NCBI RefSeq assembly: GCF_014356525.2
Contig: NC_052514.1
Coordinates: 4,193,054 to 4,257,053, forward strand
Source: Nilaparvata lugens
Lineage: Eukaryota; Arthropoda; Insecta; Hemiptera; Delphacidae
Reading direction: 5' to 3'
DNA length: 64,000 nucleotides
Shown: positions 1 through 9,736 of the stretch, piece by piece
Layout of the letters: every line of letters starts with the position of its first letter
Numbering within the stretch: the first letter of the stretch is position 1
Program-made: the position numbers and the translations under genes
The notes under the pieces: generated by a model
Seen by the model: only the letters and a program-made list of their open reading frames with translations
Database searches by the model: none
Told to the model about the DNA's origin: nothing

Positions 1-680
1 TGATTAATAATTTCTTTGCATTCGAGCCATATTGATAACATAGATTGCACAAATTTTTACACAAAATCTACTACACTTATATAAATATATATAAATATTT
101 TTGAATTGGCCTACAGTTGCCGCCTATTAACTGCCGTTTTACTATTGGTGCATGCAAATTTTATTAGGTATTCATGCGCCTGGTAACTCTTATTTCCTGA
201 ACATTAAATTATTTTTATTTGGTTTTATATTTATGCTCTTTGCATGCTAGTTAATATTATATATATTAATATTAATTCCATGCTAACTAATATTAGCCAC
301 GTGGACGGGTGTTTTTTCACATTGCACACCGTCTGATTGCAATAAAGCTCTGCCAAGGGGTTTTGGTCAGATTCTACGTTCTTCGGTTGATCGATCTCTA
401 GTCACCGATCTGTGAATACATCTATCTAACCTCAATCTTCAAATATTTTATAAATAATATATTTATGAGTAGTAAACTTTCTTCAAATCCTTTTTAAGTT
501 CTTGTACCATTTAGCCAGAACAAGCTGATGCTATCTTATCTTGATTATTATCTGCTTGGCGATATTAGCCAATTACTTTATTTTTAGACCTATTACTATT
601 TCTGTTAGGGCTTTTCATCTACCCAGATTTAAATATGTTACAATATATATATATATTCTGAGTAGATTTTTGCCCACACC
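1..680. other. AT-rich sequence, no gene seen
   Basis: No open frame with recognisable protein features. An AATAAA motif followed by a T/G-rich stretch lies near 340 on the plus strand and could be the end of an old retroelement or transcript, but nothing else supports this. The sequence turns abruptly GC-rich after about 690. Confidence 0.5.
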
Positions 681-1009
681 TTTCTCTATCAGAGTTCCCA
701 GTGTCGCTCTGGGCCGGCTAAACTCAGTCGGCGACTGGGGAGGGCCGCGGCAGGGACGGGGTCTGGTGGGGCGTCCGTCAACCACCCTCGCTCGGGTTGG
801 GGGTTGAAACAGGGTTTGAGTGCTTTGGAGGAATGTTTCCCTTTTAGGAAAGAGGGGCCGTGCTTTCGCACTGCCAAACAGGGTTGGTCGCGGAAAGAAG
901 GGAACAGGAACCTTACGGTGTTAGTCGTGAGAAAGGGCTTCGTGTCGGGACTAAGTCTTAGTCCTTGGGCACCGGGTGTCTTCCCGGGGTCCGGGTTGGT
1001 TGCGGAGCT

Positions 1010-2836
1010 CTGGTAAAGGCTTTCCCTGGCCTTCCCAGAGGTCCTCTTTCGGTTCCGCACTGGTTTAGTGCGCTGCGGCGGCCAGCACTCTGGACTTTCC
1101 TAAGTCCCACTTGCCGGTCACCAGCTGTCCTCCTGGGGCCCGGATCGGCCGCGGAGTCGCGGGAAAGGTTTTTCCACACCTTCCCAGATGTCCTTTGTCG
1201 ATCCCGCACTGGATTAGTGCGCTGCGGCGGCCAGCACTCTGGACTTTCCTAAGTCCCACTTGCCGGGCACCAGCTGTCCTCCTGGGGTCCGGATCGGCCG
1301 CGGAGTGGCGGGAAAGGTTTTTCCACTCCTTCCCAGATGTCCTTTGTCGATCCCGCACTGGATTAGTGCGCTGCGGCGGCCACCTCTGGACTTTCCTAAG
1401 TCCCACTTGCCGGGCACCAGCTGTCCTCCTGGGGTCCGGATCGGCCGCGGAGTGGCGGGAAAGGTTTTTCCACACCTTCCCAGATGTCCTTTGTCGATCC
1501 CGCACTGGATTAGTGCGCTGCGGCGGCCAGCACTCTGGACTTTCCTAAGTCCCACTGGCCGGGCACCAGCTGTCCTCCTGGGGTCCGGATCGGCCGCGGA
1601 GTTGCGGGAAAGGCTTTTCCACACCTTCCCGGACGTCCTCTTGCGATCCCGCACTGGATTAGTGCGCTGCGGCGGCCAGCACTCTGGACTTTCCTAAGTC
1701 CCACTGGCCGGGCACCAGCTGTCCTCCTGGGGTCCGGATCGGCCGCGGAGTTGCGGGAAAGGCTTTTCCACACCTTCCCGGACGTCCTCTTGCGATCCCG
1801 CACTGGACTAGTGCGCTGCGGCGGCCAGCACTCTGGACTTTCCTAAGTCCTACTTGCCGGGCACCAGCTGTCCTCCTGGGGTCCGGATCGGCCGCGGAGT
1901 TGCGGGAAAGGCTTTTCCACACCTTCCCGGACGTCCTCTTGCGATCCCGCACTGGACTAGTGCGCTGCGGCGGCCAGCACTCTGGACTTTCCTAAGTCCT
2001 ACTTGCCGGGCACCACTGTCCTCCTGGGGTCCGGATCGGCCGCGGAGTTGCGGGAAAGGCTTTTCCTGGCCTTCCCGGACGTCCTCTTGCGATCCCGCAC
2101 TGGACTAGTGCGCTGCGGCGGCCAGCACTCTGGACTTTCCTAAGTCCTACTGGCCGGGCACCAGCTGTCCTCCTGGGGTCCGGATCGGCCGCGGAGTTGC
2201 GGGAAAGGCTTTTCCTGGCCTCCCGGACGTCCTCTTGCGATCCCGCACTGGACTAGTGCGCTGCGGCGGCCAGCACTCTGGACTTTCCTAAGTCCTACTT
2301 GCCGGGCACCAGCTGTCCTCCTGGGGTCCGGATCGGCCGCGGAGTTGCGGGAAAGGCTTTTCCACACCTTCCCGGACGTCCTCTTGCGATCCCGCACTGG
2401 ACTAGTGCGCTGCGGCGGCCAGCACTCTGGACTTTCCTAAGTCCTACTTGCCGGGCACCAGCTGTCCTCCTGGGGTCCGGATCGGCCGCGGAGTTGCGGG
2501 AAAGGCTTTTCCTGGCCTTCCCGGACGTCCTCTTGCGATCCCGCACTGGACTAGTGCGCTGCGGCGGCCAGCACTCTGGACTTTCCTAAGTCCTACTGGC
2601 CGGGCACCAGCTGTCCTCCTGGGGTCCGGATCGGCCGCGGAGTTGCGGGAAAGGCTTTTCCTGGCCTTCCCGGACGTCCTCTTGCGATCCCGCACTGGAC
2701 TAGTGCGCTGCGGCGGCCAGCACTCTGGACTTTCCTAAGTCCTACTGGCCGGGCACCAGCTGTCCTCCTGGGGTCCGGATCGGCCGCGGAGTTGCGGGAA
2801 AGGCTTTTCCTGGCCTTCCCAGACGTCCTTTCTCGC
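1010..2836. repeat. 149-bp GC-rich tandem repeat array (about 12 copies)
   Basis: The marker GGACTTTCCTAAGTC recurs at about 1092, 1241, 1388, 1537, 1686, 1835, 1984, 2132, 2280, 2429, 2578 and 2727, giving periods of 147-149 bp. A divergent copy precedes the array (about 940-1070) and the last copy breaks off at about 2836. Each monomer carries a perfect hairpin with CGCACT and AGTGCG arms and a 5-base loop (for example 1799-1815). The loop varies (GGACT, GGATT, GGTTT) while the arms stay fixed in the copies I read. Long open frames on both strands here come only from the repetition and the GC content. The copies are very similar, so the array is young or kept uniform. Confidence 0.95.
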
Positions 2837-3595
2837 CTCGATGTCCCACTGGTGGCCTACCAATGGGGAGTCAGGTTTCGACCAAACCTGACGTGTTGTC
2901 GTTGGTCGAAACTGGCAACCCGTCGTCCAAACAGGTTAATGTCGTTCAACACTCGCCCAAACGAGTGTAGAGCAGTGGAGTTCACTGTGTGAGAGGCTAA
3001 TCGACTTTAACCTCGACACAACTCCCGGTCGCTGAAGGAATCGGAGTTCACTTAGTACTGGTGTACTGTGACGTTGCTAGCTGCTCGCTGCTTCCTTCTC
3101 ACCTCTCTCGACCGCTCGACTTGGCTCCCCGAACTCGACTGCCTCCTGCTGGCCTTTCTCGAGCCTCCCTCAGTGACCGAGAGGGAGGGGAGAGAGGATG
3201 CGCAGCATCGCTGAGCGGTAGGCCAGTGGCTGGCTTGAACGTTGACCCCTCAGATTCTATGAAAGATAGCCGAGCGTCGAATAAATGAGCCCTAAATTCA
3301 ATCCTTTCTCTAGTTACGATATACATCGTGACACACTGTTCCTACTAAGGAATGGGGGAAAAGAGAGGGGGAGGAGAGGGGGGGTGAGGATGGAAGGGGT
3401 AAACGGCAGACAGAATGTCCCAAATGCCTGAGTACATTCTGCCACCTCTCCGCCGGTCAACATAGACCGAACATAAACTGGGCGCCAGGTTGGTTCCTCG
3501 CCAACCGGTGGTGATGCGTCGGCACCATCCGAAGAAATGAGCAAGCTACCCGGCCAGATCCTAGGCCTAGCTTCAGAAAAGATCTTGAAGACCTG
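2837..3595. other. Unique spacer between two repeat arrays, with hairpins and a purine-rich tract
   Basis: No convincing gene. Two perfect hairpins are visible: TCAGGTTT/AAACCTGA (2871-2891, 5-base loop) and ACACTCG/CGAGTGT (2949-2968, 6-base loop). A nearly pure purine run rich in G lies at about 3350-3400. It resembles the polypurine tract of an LTR element, but I could not find paired LTRs or a primer-binding site. Confidence 0.5.
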
Positions 3596-5057
3596 CGCCG
3601 TGCTTTCGCACTGCGTTGAGACGCCGTGTTCGCACACTGCAAGAGACCGCCGTGCTTCCGCACTGCGATGGGGGACGCCGTGCTTTCGCACTGCAGGAAG
3701 CGCCGTGCTTTCGCACTGCAAAGGACCGCCGTGCTTCCGCACTGCAATGGGGGACGCCGTGTTTGCACACTGCAAGAGGCCGCCGTGCTTCCGCACTGCG
3801 ATGGGGACGCCGTGCTTTCGCACTGCAAGAAGCGCCGTGCTTTCGCACTGCAAAGGACCGCCGTGCTTCTGCACTGCAATGGGGGACGCCGTGTTTGCAC
3901 ACTGCAAGGGGGACGCCGTGCTTCCGCACTGCAAGAAGCGCCGTGCTTTCGCACTGCAAAGGACCGCCGTGCTTCTGCACTGCAATGGGGGACGCCGTGT
4001 TTGCACACTGCAAGAGGCCGCCGTGCTTCCGCACTGCGATGGGGGACGCCGTGCTTTCGCACTGCAAGAAGCGCCGTGCTTTCGCACTGCAAAATAAGGA
4101 CGCGGTGCTTTCGCACTGCAAAAGGAATGCCGTGCTTTCGCACTGCCCGGGCGCCGTGCTTCCGCACTGCCAGGAACGCCATGCTTTCGCATCGCGAAAA
4201 GGACGCCGTGCTCCGCACTGCAGAGTTGCCGTGTTTCCACACTGCCGAGGACGCCGTGCTCCGCACTGCAGATGAGAGTCGCGGTGCTCTCGCACTGCCA
4301 GGAGGGGCGGGTAACACAAAAAAAAGAGGTGAACAACACCTCAGACAGGTTCTGAGAACCTAAATCACATCGCAAGGGAAACGCCGTGCTTCCGCACTGC
4401 AATGAGTCGCCGTGCTCTCGCACTGCAAAAATAAGGACGCGGTGCTTGCGCACTGCAAAAGGAACGCCGTGCTTTCGCACTGCCCGGGGCGCCGTGCTTC
4501 CGCACTGCCAGGAACGCTATGCTTTCGCATCGCGAAAAGGACGCCATGCTCCCGCACTGCAGAGTTGCCGTGTTTCCACACTGCCGAGGACGCCGTGCTT
4601 CCGCACTGCAGATGAGAGTCGCGGTGCTCTCGCACTGCCAGGAGGGGCGGGTAACACAAAAAAACGAGGTGAACAACACCTCAGACAGGTTCTGAGAACC
4701 TAAATAACATTGCAAGGGAAACGCCGTGCTTCCGCACTGCAATGAGTCGCCGTGCTCTCGCACTGCAAAAATAAGGACGCGGTGCTTTCGCACTGCCCGG
4801 GGCGCCGTGCTTCCGCACTGCCAGGAACGCTATGCTTTCGCATCGCGAAAAGGACGCCGTGCTCCGCACTGCAGAGTTGCCGTGTTTTCACACTGCCGAG
4901 GACGCCGTGCTTCCGCACTGCAGATGAGAATCGCGGTGCTCTCGCACTGCCAGGAGGGGCGGGTAACACAAAAAAACGAGGTGAACAACACCTCAGACAG
5001 GTTCTGGGAACCCAAATAACATTGCAAGGGAAACGCGTGCTTCCGCACTGCAATGAG
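3596..5057. repeat. Mini-hairpin array, irregular and higher-order part
   Basis: About 47 units of roughly 20-29 bp, each with the core GCCGTGCTTTCGCACTGC or a variant. The core folds as a 4-bp stem with a 3-4 base loop, extended by an outer GC/GC pair. Stem variants are GTGC/GCAC, GTGT/ACAC and ATGC/GCAT; loop variants are TTTC, TTCC, TTGC, TCTC, TTCT, TCGC and TCC. From about 4200 the units are grouped into a larger repeat of about 310-340 bp (marker AACACAAAAAA at about 4311, 4653 and 4966). One unit of the same type stands alone near 858. Reading frames here are open on both strands as a by-product of the repeats. Confidence 0.95.
4311..5030. repeat. Higher-order repeat spacers with two further hairpins
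   Basis: Three copies of an approximately 90-bp spacer without mini-hairpins (about 4300-4378, 4645-4720, 4958-5035). Each carries GAGGTG/CACCTC with a 5-base loop (4326-4342 in the first copy) followed by AGGTTC/GAACCT with a 3-base loop (4347-4361). In the third copy the second stem reads GGTTC/GAACC with an altered loop. Confidence 0.85.
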
Positions 5058-5737
5058 TCGCCGTGCTTGCGCACTGCATGTGCCGGGCTTTCGCCCTGCA
5101 TGGCCGTGTTTTCACACTGCCTTGCTTCGCCGTGCTTGCGCACTGCATGTGCCGGGCTTTCGCCCTGCATGGCCGTGTTTTCACACTGCCTTGCTTCGCC
5201 GTGCTTGCGCACTGCATGTGCCGGGCTTTCGCCCTGCATGGCCGTGTTTTCACACTGCCTAGCTTCGCCGTGCTTGCGCACTGCATGTGCCGGGCTTTCG
5301 CCCTGCATGGCCGTGTTTTCACACTGCCTTGCTTCGCCGTGCTTGCGCACTGCATGTGCCGGGTTTCGCCCTGCATGGCCGTGTTTTCACACTGCCTTGC
5401 TTCGCCGTGCTTGCGCCCTGCATATGCCGGGCTTTCGCCCTGCATGGCCGAGTTTTCACACTGCCTTGCTTCGCCGTGCTTGCGCACTGCATATGCCGGG
5501 CTTTCGCCCTGCATGCCGTGTTTTCACACTGCCTGCTTCGCCGTGCTTGCGCACTGCATGTGCCGGGCTTTCGCCCTGCATGCCGTGTTTTCACACTGCC
5601 TGCTTCGCCGTGCTTGCGCACTGCATGTGCCGGGCTTTCGCCCTGCATGGCCGTGTTTTCACACTGCCTAGCTTCGCCGTGCTTGCGCACTGCATGTGCC
5701 GGGCTTTCGCCCTGCATGGCCGTGTTTTCACACTGCC
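5058..5737. repeat. 69-bp tandem repeat made of three mini-hairpins per unit (about 10 copies)
   Basis: The marker CTTCGCCGTGCTTGCG recurs about every 69 bp (5125, 5194, 5263, 5332, 5400, 5469 and on). Each unit holds three hairpins in fixed order with different stems: GTGC/GCAC with loop TTGC, GGGC/GCCC with loop TTTC, GTGT/ACAC with loop TTTC. Stem mismatches that I saw are at 5407-5418 (GTGC against GCCC) and 5450-5461 (GAGT against ACAC). Confidence 0.95.
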
Positions 5738-5957
5738 ACAACTTCCAGCCTCAGACAGCTGGGATGAATCTCCAACACGACCAGGAACTCGTCGTGGTCT
5801 CAGCAATAGTCAGCTGAGATACAGCTCCAATAATACCAGGAGCTCGTCGAGGAAGTAGACTCAAGTTGTAGTCCCCATCCTCAAGAAGAAACGTGATACA
5901 CAACAATGTAACACTTCACAGGAGGCAGAAGTTGATAGAGGTGAATTGGAGTCCAGG

Positions 5958-6057
5958 NNNNNNNNNNNNNNNNNNNNNNNNNNNNNNNNNNNNNNNNNNN
6001 NNNNNNNNNNNNNNNNNNNNNNNNNNNNNNNNNNNNNNNNNNNNNNNNNNNNNNNNN
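5958..6057. other. Assembly gap (100 N)
   Basis: Exactly 100 undetermined bases. This is the usual placeholder for a gap of unknown size, and it directly follows the repeat-rich island, where assembly would be expected to fail. Confidence 0.99.
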
Positions 6058-7607
6058 ATTTCGTCACATATCTTAAAAATTACTGTAGCTACAGTCTACG
6101 GTTTATTAAATTTAATAAAATTATGTCCATGGAGGAAAAACTAGGCTGAGCCTGTACCATTTCTATCCCAAATTTTGAAAAGAATTGATAAGTTTCAAGT
6201 AAGAATGTTCCCTTGATAGAGAATGCAATATGTTGGTTGTATTAAAGTTGGAAAATGAATTGAGAGACATTTTGCAAAAAAGTTCTGTAGCCATCAAACA
6301 TCTTCACAAAAACACACTTTCCCAGGTTATCTGCTCATGGTGGAATATTGAAATCCATGATATTATCAGAGAGAGCTAGAGAGAATTTACTCCTTTAACA
6401 GAAATTCTGACGAGTAGGCTATAATGTGAAATTTCCTAATATTTTTTGTCGCCAGTGAAGCTTCACGTTTGAGAGCAAACTGTTCAAATTTTATATCATA
6501 GGACTTATCAATGAATTTAATGTGTTTTCAATTGAGAATTTGGATCTTATGTAGACCTATGTTTTGATGGATGAATTGAATACTAAGTACAAATTCACAT
6601 CATTGAATTCTCCATTTCAACTCATAAATAAAAAAATTACTCAAATCTATGAGTATTTCATAAATTTTGTATTTTTTTTTTGCTCCCATAAGTCACTTTC
6701 TCATTCATTAATTCTGTTATGCTCAATTTGAAGCCATAAGGTGACTTATGGGTTATAGAATTAGTTTTAAGATGTATATCCAACAAATTATTATATAATA
6801 TTATTTACTGTGTGTGTATTATATTTTTGAAATTAGTAGAAAATTTAGGTGCTATGTATATTATTCTATCTGTTTCACTTTGAAGTATGTGCGAATTTCA
6901 ACTTTATTTTAAAATATTATCCATCTCATTCATTTGTAATATATCATTATCGTATTTTTCTGTTACAATTAATAGTCAAACCATGAAAGAAATCTTTAGT
7001 TTTAACACGAAAAATTCAACTGAACTCAGTTCCACTCCTATTAGAGTTTGTTTGGGGAACATTGTTATTAAAAATTTTCAATTTTGACAATTGCCTCATT
7101 CCAAGAACATAAATTGAAAACTGAGGTTTCAATCAAATTCACAATATTATTGAGATCTACCAGAGATTTCGGAAGTAATTTTCAGATTTGGAATATTTTA
7201 TTAGCTTGACTTCATAGTTTTATCAAAATTTGAATAAAATTGGTATCATATATTGCATAAGACATATATCTTCTTTTTGATTGTTCTATGAAGTAACTTC
7301 TGTATTGACTCAGATCTTCTTCTGGGATAATAATGTAAATATTATAGTCAGTCATTTATGACCAGTATTGTAACATAGCCTGAGTCAAACTATTAAACCT
7401 CATGATTACAATTGAATGTATATTTAAATATTGTATATAAATGTGTCTACTAACATTCCAATGCTCATTGTAATATGCAAATATAAAGGAAATTACTATA
7501 TTTTCAGTTGTTATTATTCTTTATTTGTTTATGACCTTATACTCCATAAGAATGTATAAAAATCATTTGAAGTGAATGATAGTTATTTTTCAATAATTGA
7601 CTGGTAA
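6058..7607. other. AT-rich intergenic sequence, no gene seen
   Basis: Only short open frames without composition or motifs typical of proteins. No RNA gene recognised. Confidence 0.5.
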
Positions 7608-7621
7608 TAATTACCAGTATT

Positions 7622-7860
7622 GTATAGTGAGGTCCACGTTATAATGGCAGTTGATAAAGATAGAAAAATAGCGATAGTCTACACGAAAACTTGAAATTAA
7701 CCAAATTTGACATTCGAATACGTTTTTGAAATTGTAAATGAGCAACTAACATTAAAGTTTTTAACTCATTTAAAATCGATTCAAAGGATGATGAATTAAT
7801 TATTGAATGAATATGAGACAAAAAGGGACCATCACAACGGCAGCCATAATGCAGGGCGAA
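7622..7860. mobile_element. MITE fragment, TATAGTGAGGTCCACG family
   Basis: Begins with the terminal repeat TATAGTGAGGTCCACGTTAT found at many other places in this window in both orientations (for example 38061, 41374-41402, 50703, 51738, 62600). The far end of this copy is degraded, so the right boundary is a guess. Confidence 0.6.
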
Positions 7861-7887
7861 TAAAATATGAATGAATATTATTAAATT

Positions 7888-7918
7888 TACTAGCAGTTAA
7901 CCCGTGCTGCGCAAGGGT
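7888..7918 (-). mobile_element. Possible Helitron 3' terminus
   Basis: Read on the minus strand, an imperfect hairpin (CCC.TGC, loop GCA, GCA.GGG) is followed by GGTTAACTGCTAG and then T. A hairpin shortly before CTAG with insertion next to T is the known layout of Helitron 3' ends. The 5' end (TC) was not located, so the element length is unknown. Confidence 0.45.
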
Positions 7919-9462
7919 CTAATAATTAAGAACACGACAAACTGAGAACTTGAAGAATTATTTGAATAGACCAACAACTATCCTCAGTAAATTAAGAATC
8001 TATATGCAAAATTCCAAGTTAATCAGTACAATAGTTCAGACGTGAAGATGCGTCATCCGTGGATTTCCTATCTCCTACATGTATGAGCCAATTCTTTCCT
8101 TAATGATATTATAGGACAAGGCACAACTCATCAAATTTTTATAATGATGTCATTACGTGCTCTATTTCATGAAAATCACAGTTATTTAACTGAGATTATT
8201 CAAAATAAACAATGAATCATAATCATTGAATTAAAAAAACGATTCACAGATAAACCAATAATATACAATAATTATATATGTATATATTATTTCAATTTAA
8301 GAGTATATCCTTTAAAATCCCTTACATGTATAATAATTTGTCAATAAATTGACTACATAAAAGACAGGGGCGAGGCGTGACTTTTTGGCTCACTCATCTC
8401 CAGGAACAATTCAGTTGAAAGTTTGAATGAAAGCTGCCCCCCCCCTACTTTAAAGATTATGTTTCATTTTGGACGATTATTTATCGAGCAAGATGACATC
8501 TAGTATAAGATAAGCTCACTATTCAAAATCCTAGAGTTGAAAAGTCTAGAACTTGGCTAAATCTCAAGCTCGGAAACTGGCCCTCAAATTAATTGAAAAA
8601 ATTGAAATGGAATTCTTTCATACAACAAGTGCATCATCAAAAATGACAGGGAGAGAAAAAATAAGGTAACCTTGTGCTATTCCTCTCCCAAATTTAGATA
8701 AGGTTACGCACAGTCCGAAATAGGTCAAGTCTTGTAGTTGTTCACTTTACTTAATTTTCAGTTCTTGATTATTTTCACAAAGTAGATTTTTAAATTTAGA
8801 TGCTTCAAAACCAAACAAAGAAGAAATAATAATAATTATCAATAACAAATTGCAAACAAAATAATAACTATCGTACGGTTTGCAACAGTGGAATCGCAGA
8901 AAATAGCGATGTCTTTGACCGTTTACTCCACCATTGTTTACGGGGAGAGAGAGAGTGATGATGCAGAAGAGTGGTGGTAACCAATGCTAAATAGCATTAC
9001 TGGAATCGCATGTTTTTGAGAATCACATTGAACGGATGGAACTGAATGCAGTAGTCTAGTTTATTCAAGCTTGGCGCGCTCGCAAAAACGTTTCTCTTTT
9101 GGTTTCTTCACCTTTTTTGTATTTATTTTTAATATTTTCAATTTAATAATATAGACATTACATATAAATTTCTGTCCAGTCATCGCCGAATCCAGAGATG
9201 ACCGGACGCCTCGCCTCTGACAAAAGACTGGTTGATGTCAGTTTGTCAAGTGAGCATAGCCCAAATTCTTGAGAAGGTAATATACTGGGGGATATTAGGG
9301 TAGGTGATTTAGGGGTTTTCCCTGTATGCTCCCGCACTGAAATGTTTGAATAAATAAATACTGAAATGGGTCTCGAAGACAAGCATCAACTATGTGAGCA
9401 AGGAGTTGTAGCAGGAGATCAGATTCTTTCCTTCATAATATCATAGATAAAATACTATCATC
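7919..9462. other. AT-rich sequence with repeat debris, no gene seen
   Basis: A stretch at about 8640-8740 resembles, in reverse, the LINE or SINE 3'-tail type seen elsewhere in the window. Nothing with coding character was recognised. Confidence 0.4.
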
Positions 9463-9736
9463 ATAGAGAAACAATAGCATAAGTAGATATCCCATGGTAT
9501 AGGGCGTTTATGTCGCAACTTTTACTGTTATCTCAAGCCGATAGTCCACGTAGTTCTTTCCCGTGAAGCTTTATGACGCTGGTAGTCTCTCATATTGTGC
9601 CGTTCATACACTCTAACCCGGTCAAAACAGTAAAAATCTATAATAATCGACAGTGATCGGCTTGAGATAACAGTAAAAGTTGCGACATAAACGTCCTATA
9701 CCATGGAATATCTACTTACGCTATTGTTTCTATATG
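9463..9736. mobile_element. Foldback MITE (about 270 bp), intact copy
   Basis: Two arms of about 80 bp are near-perfect inverted copies: the left arm starts GAGAAACAATAGCATAAGTA and the right arm ends with its inverse, with a short centre between them. A second, interrupted copy (20519-21300) and a diverged relative (21367-21640) lie elsewhere in the window. This copy is useful as the uninterrupted reference for the second one. Confidence 0.9.

Noticed and set aside
689..2738. Many long overlapping open frames on both strands in the 149-bp array
   Set aside because: They are repeats of the same peptide in several frames at once, caused by GC-rich tandem units without stops. No start context, no domain and no codon bias.
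1010..2836. Ribosomal DNA spacer repeats
   Set aside because: No 18S, 28S or 5.8S sequence is present nearby, so this cannot be supported.
3340..3600. LTR retrotransposon junction (purine tract, TG start, GGGCGCCA word)
   Set aside because: No matching second LTR, primer-binding site or gag/pol sequence was found in the window.
3596..5737. CRISPR array
   Set aside because: Spacers are not unique, unit length varies, there are no cas genes, and the context is a eukaryotic genome.
3314..5858. Cys/His/Ala/Arg-rich frames of up to 388 codons
   Set aside because: The same hairpin repeat is translated in all frames on both strands. Unit lengths vary and change the frame, which a protein gene would not tolerate.
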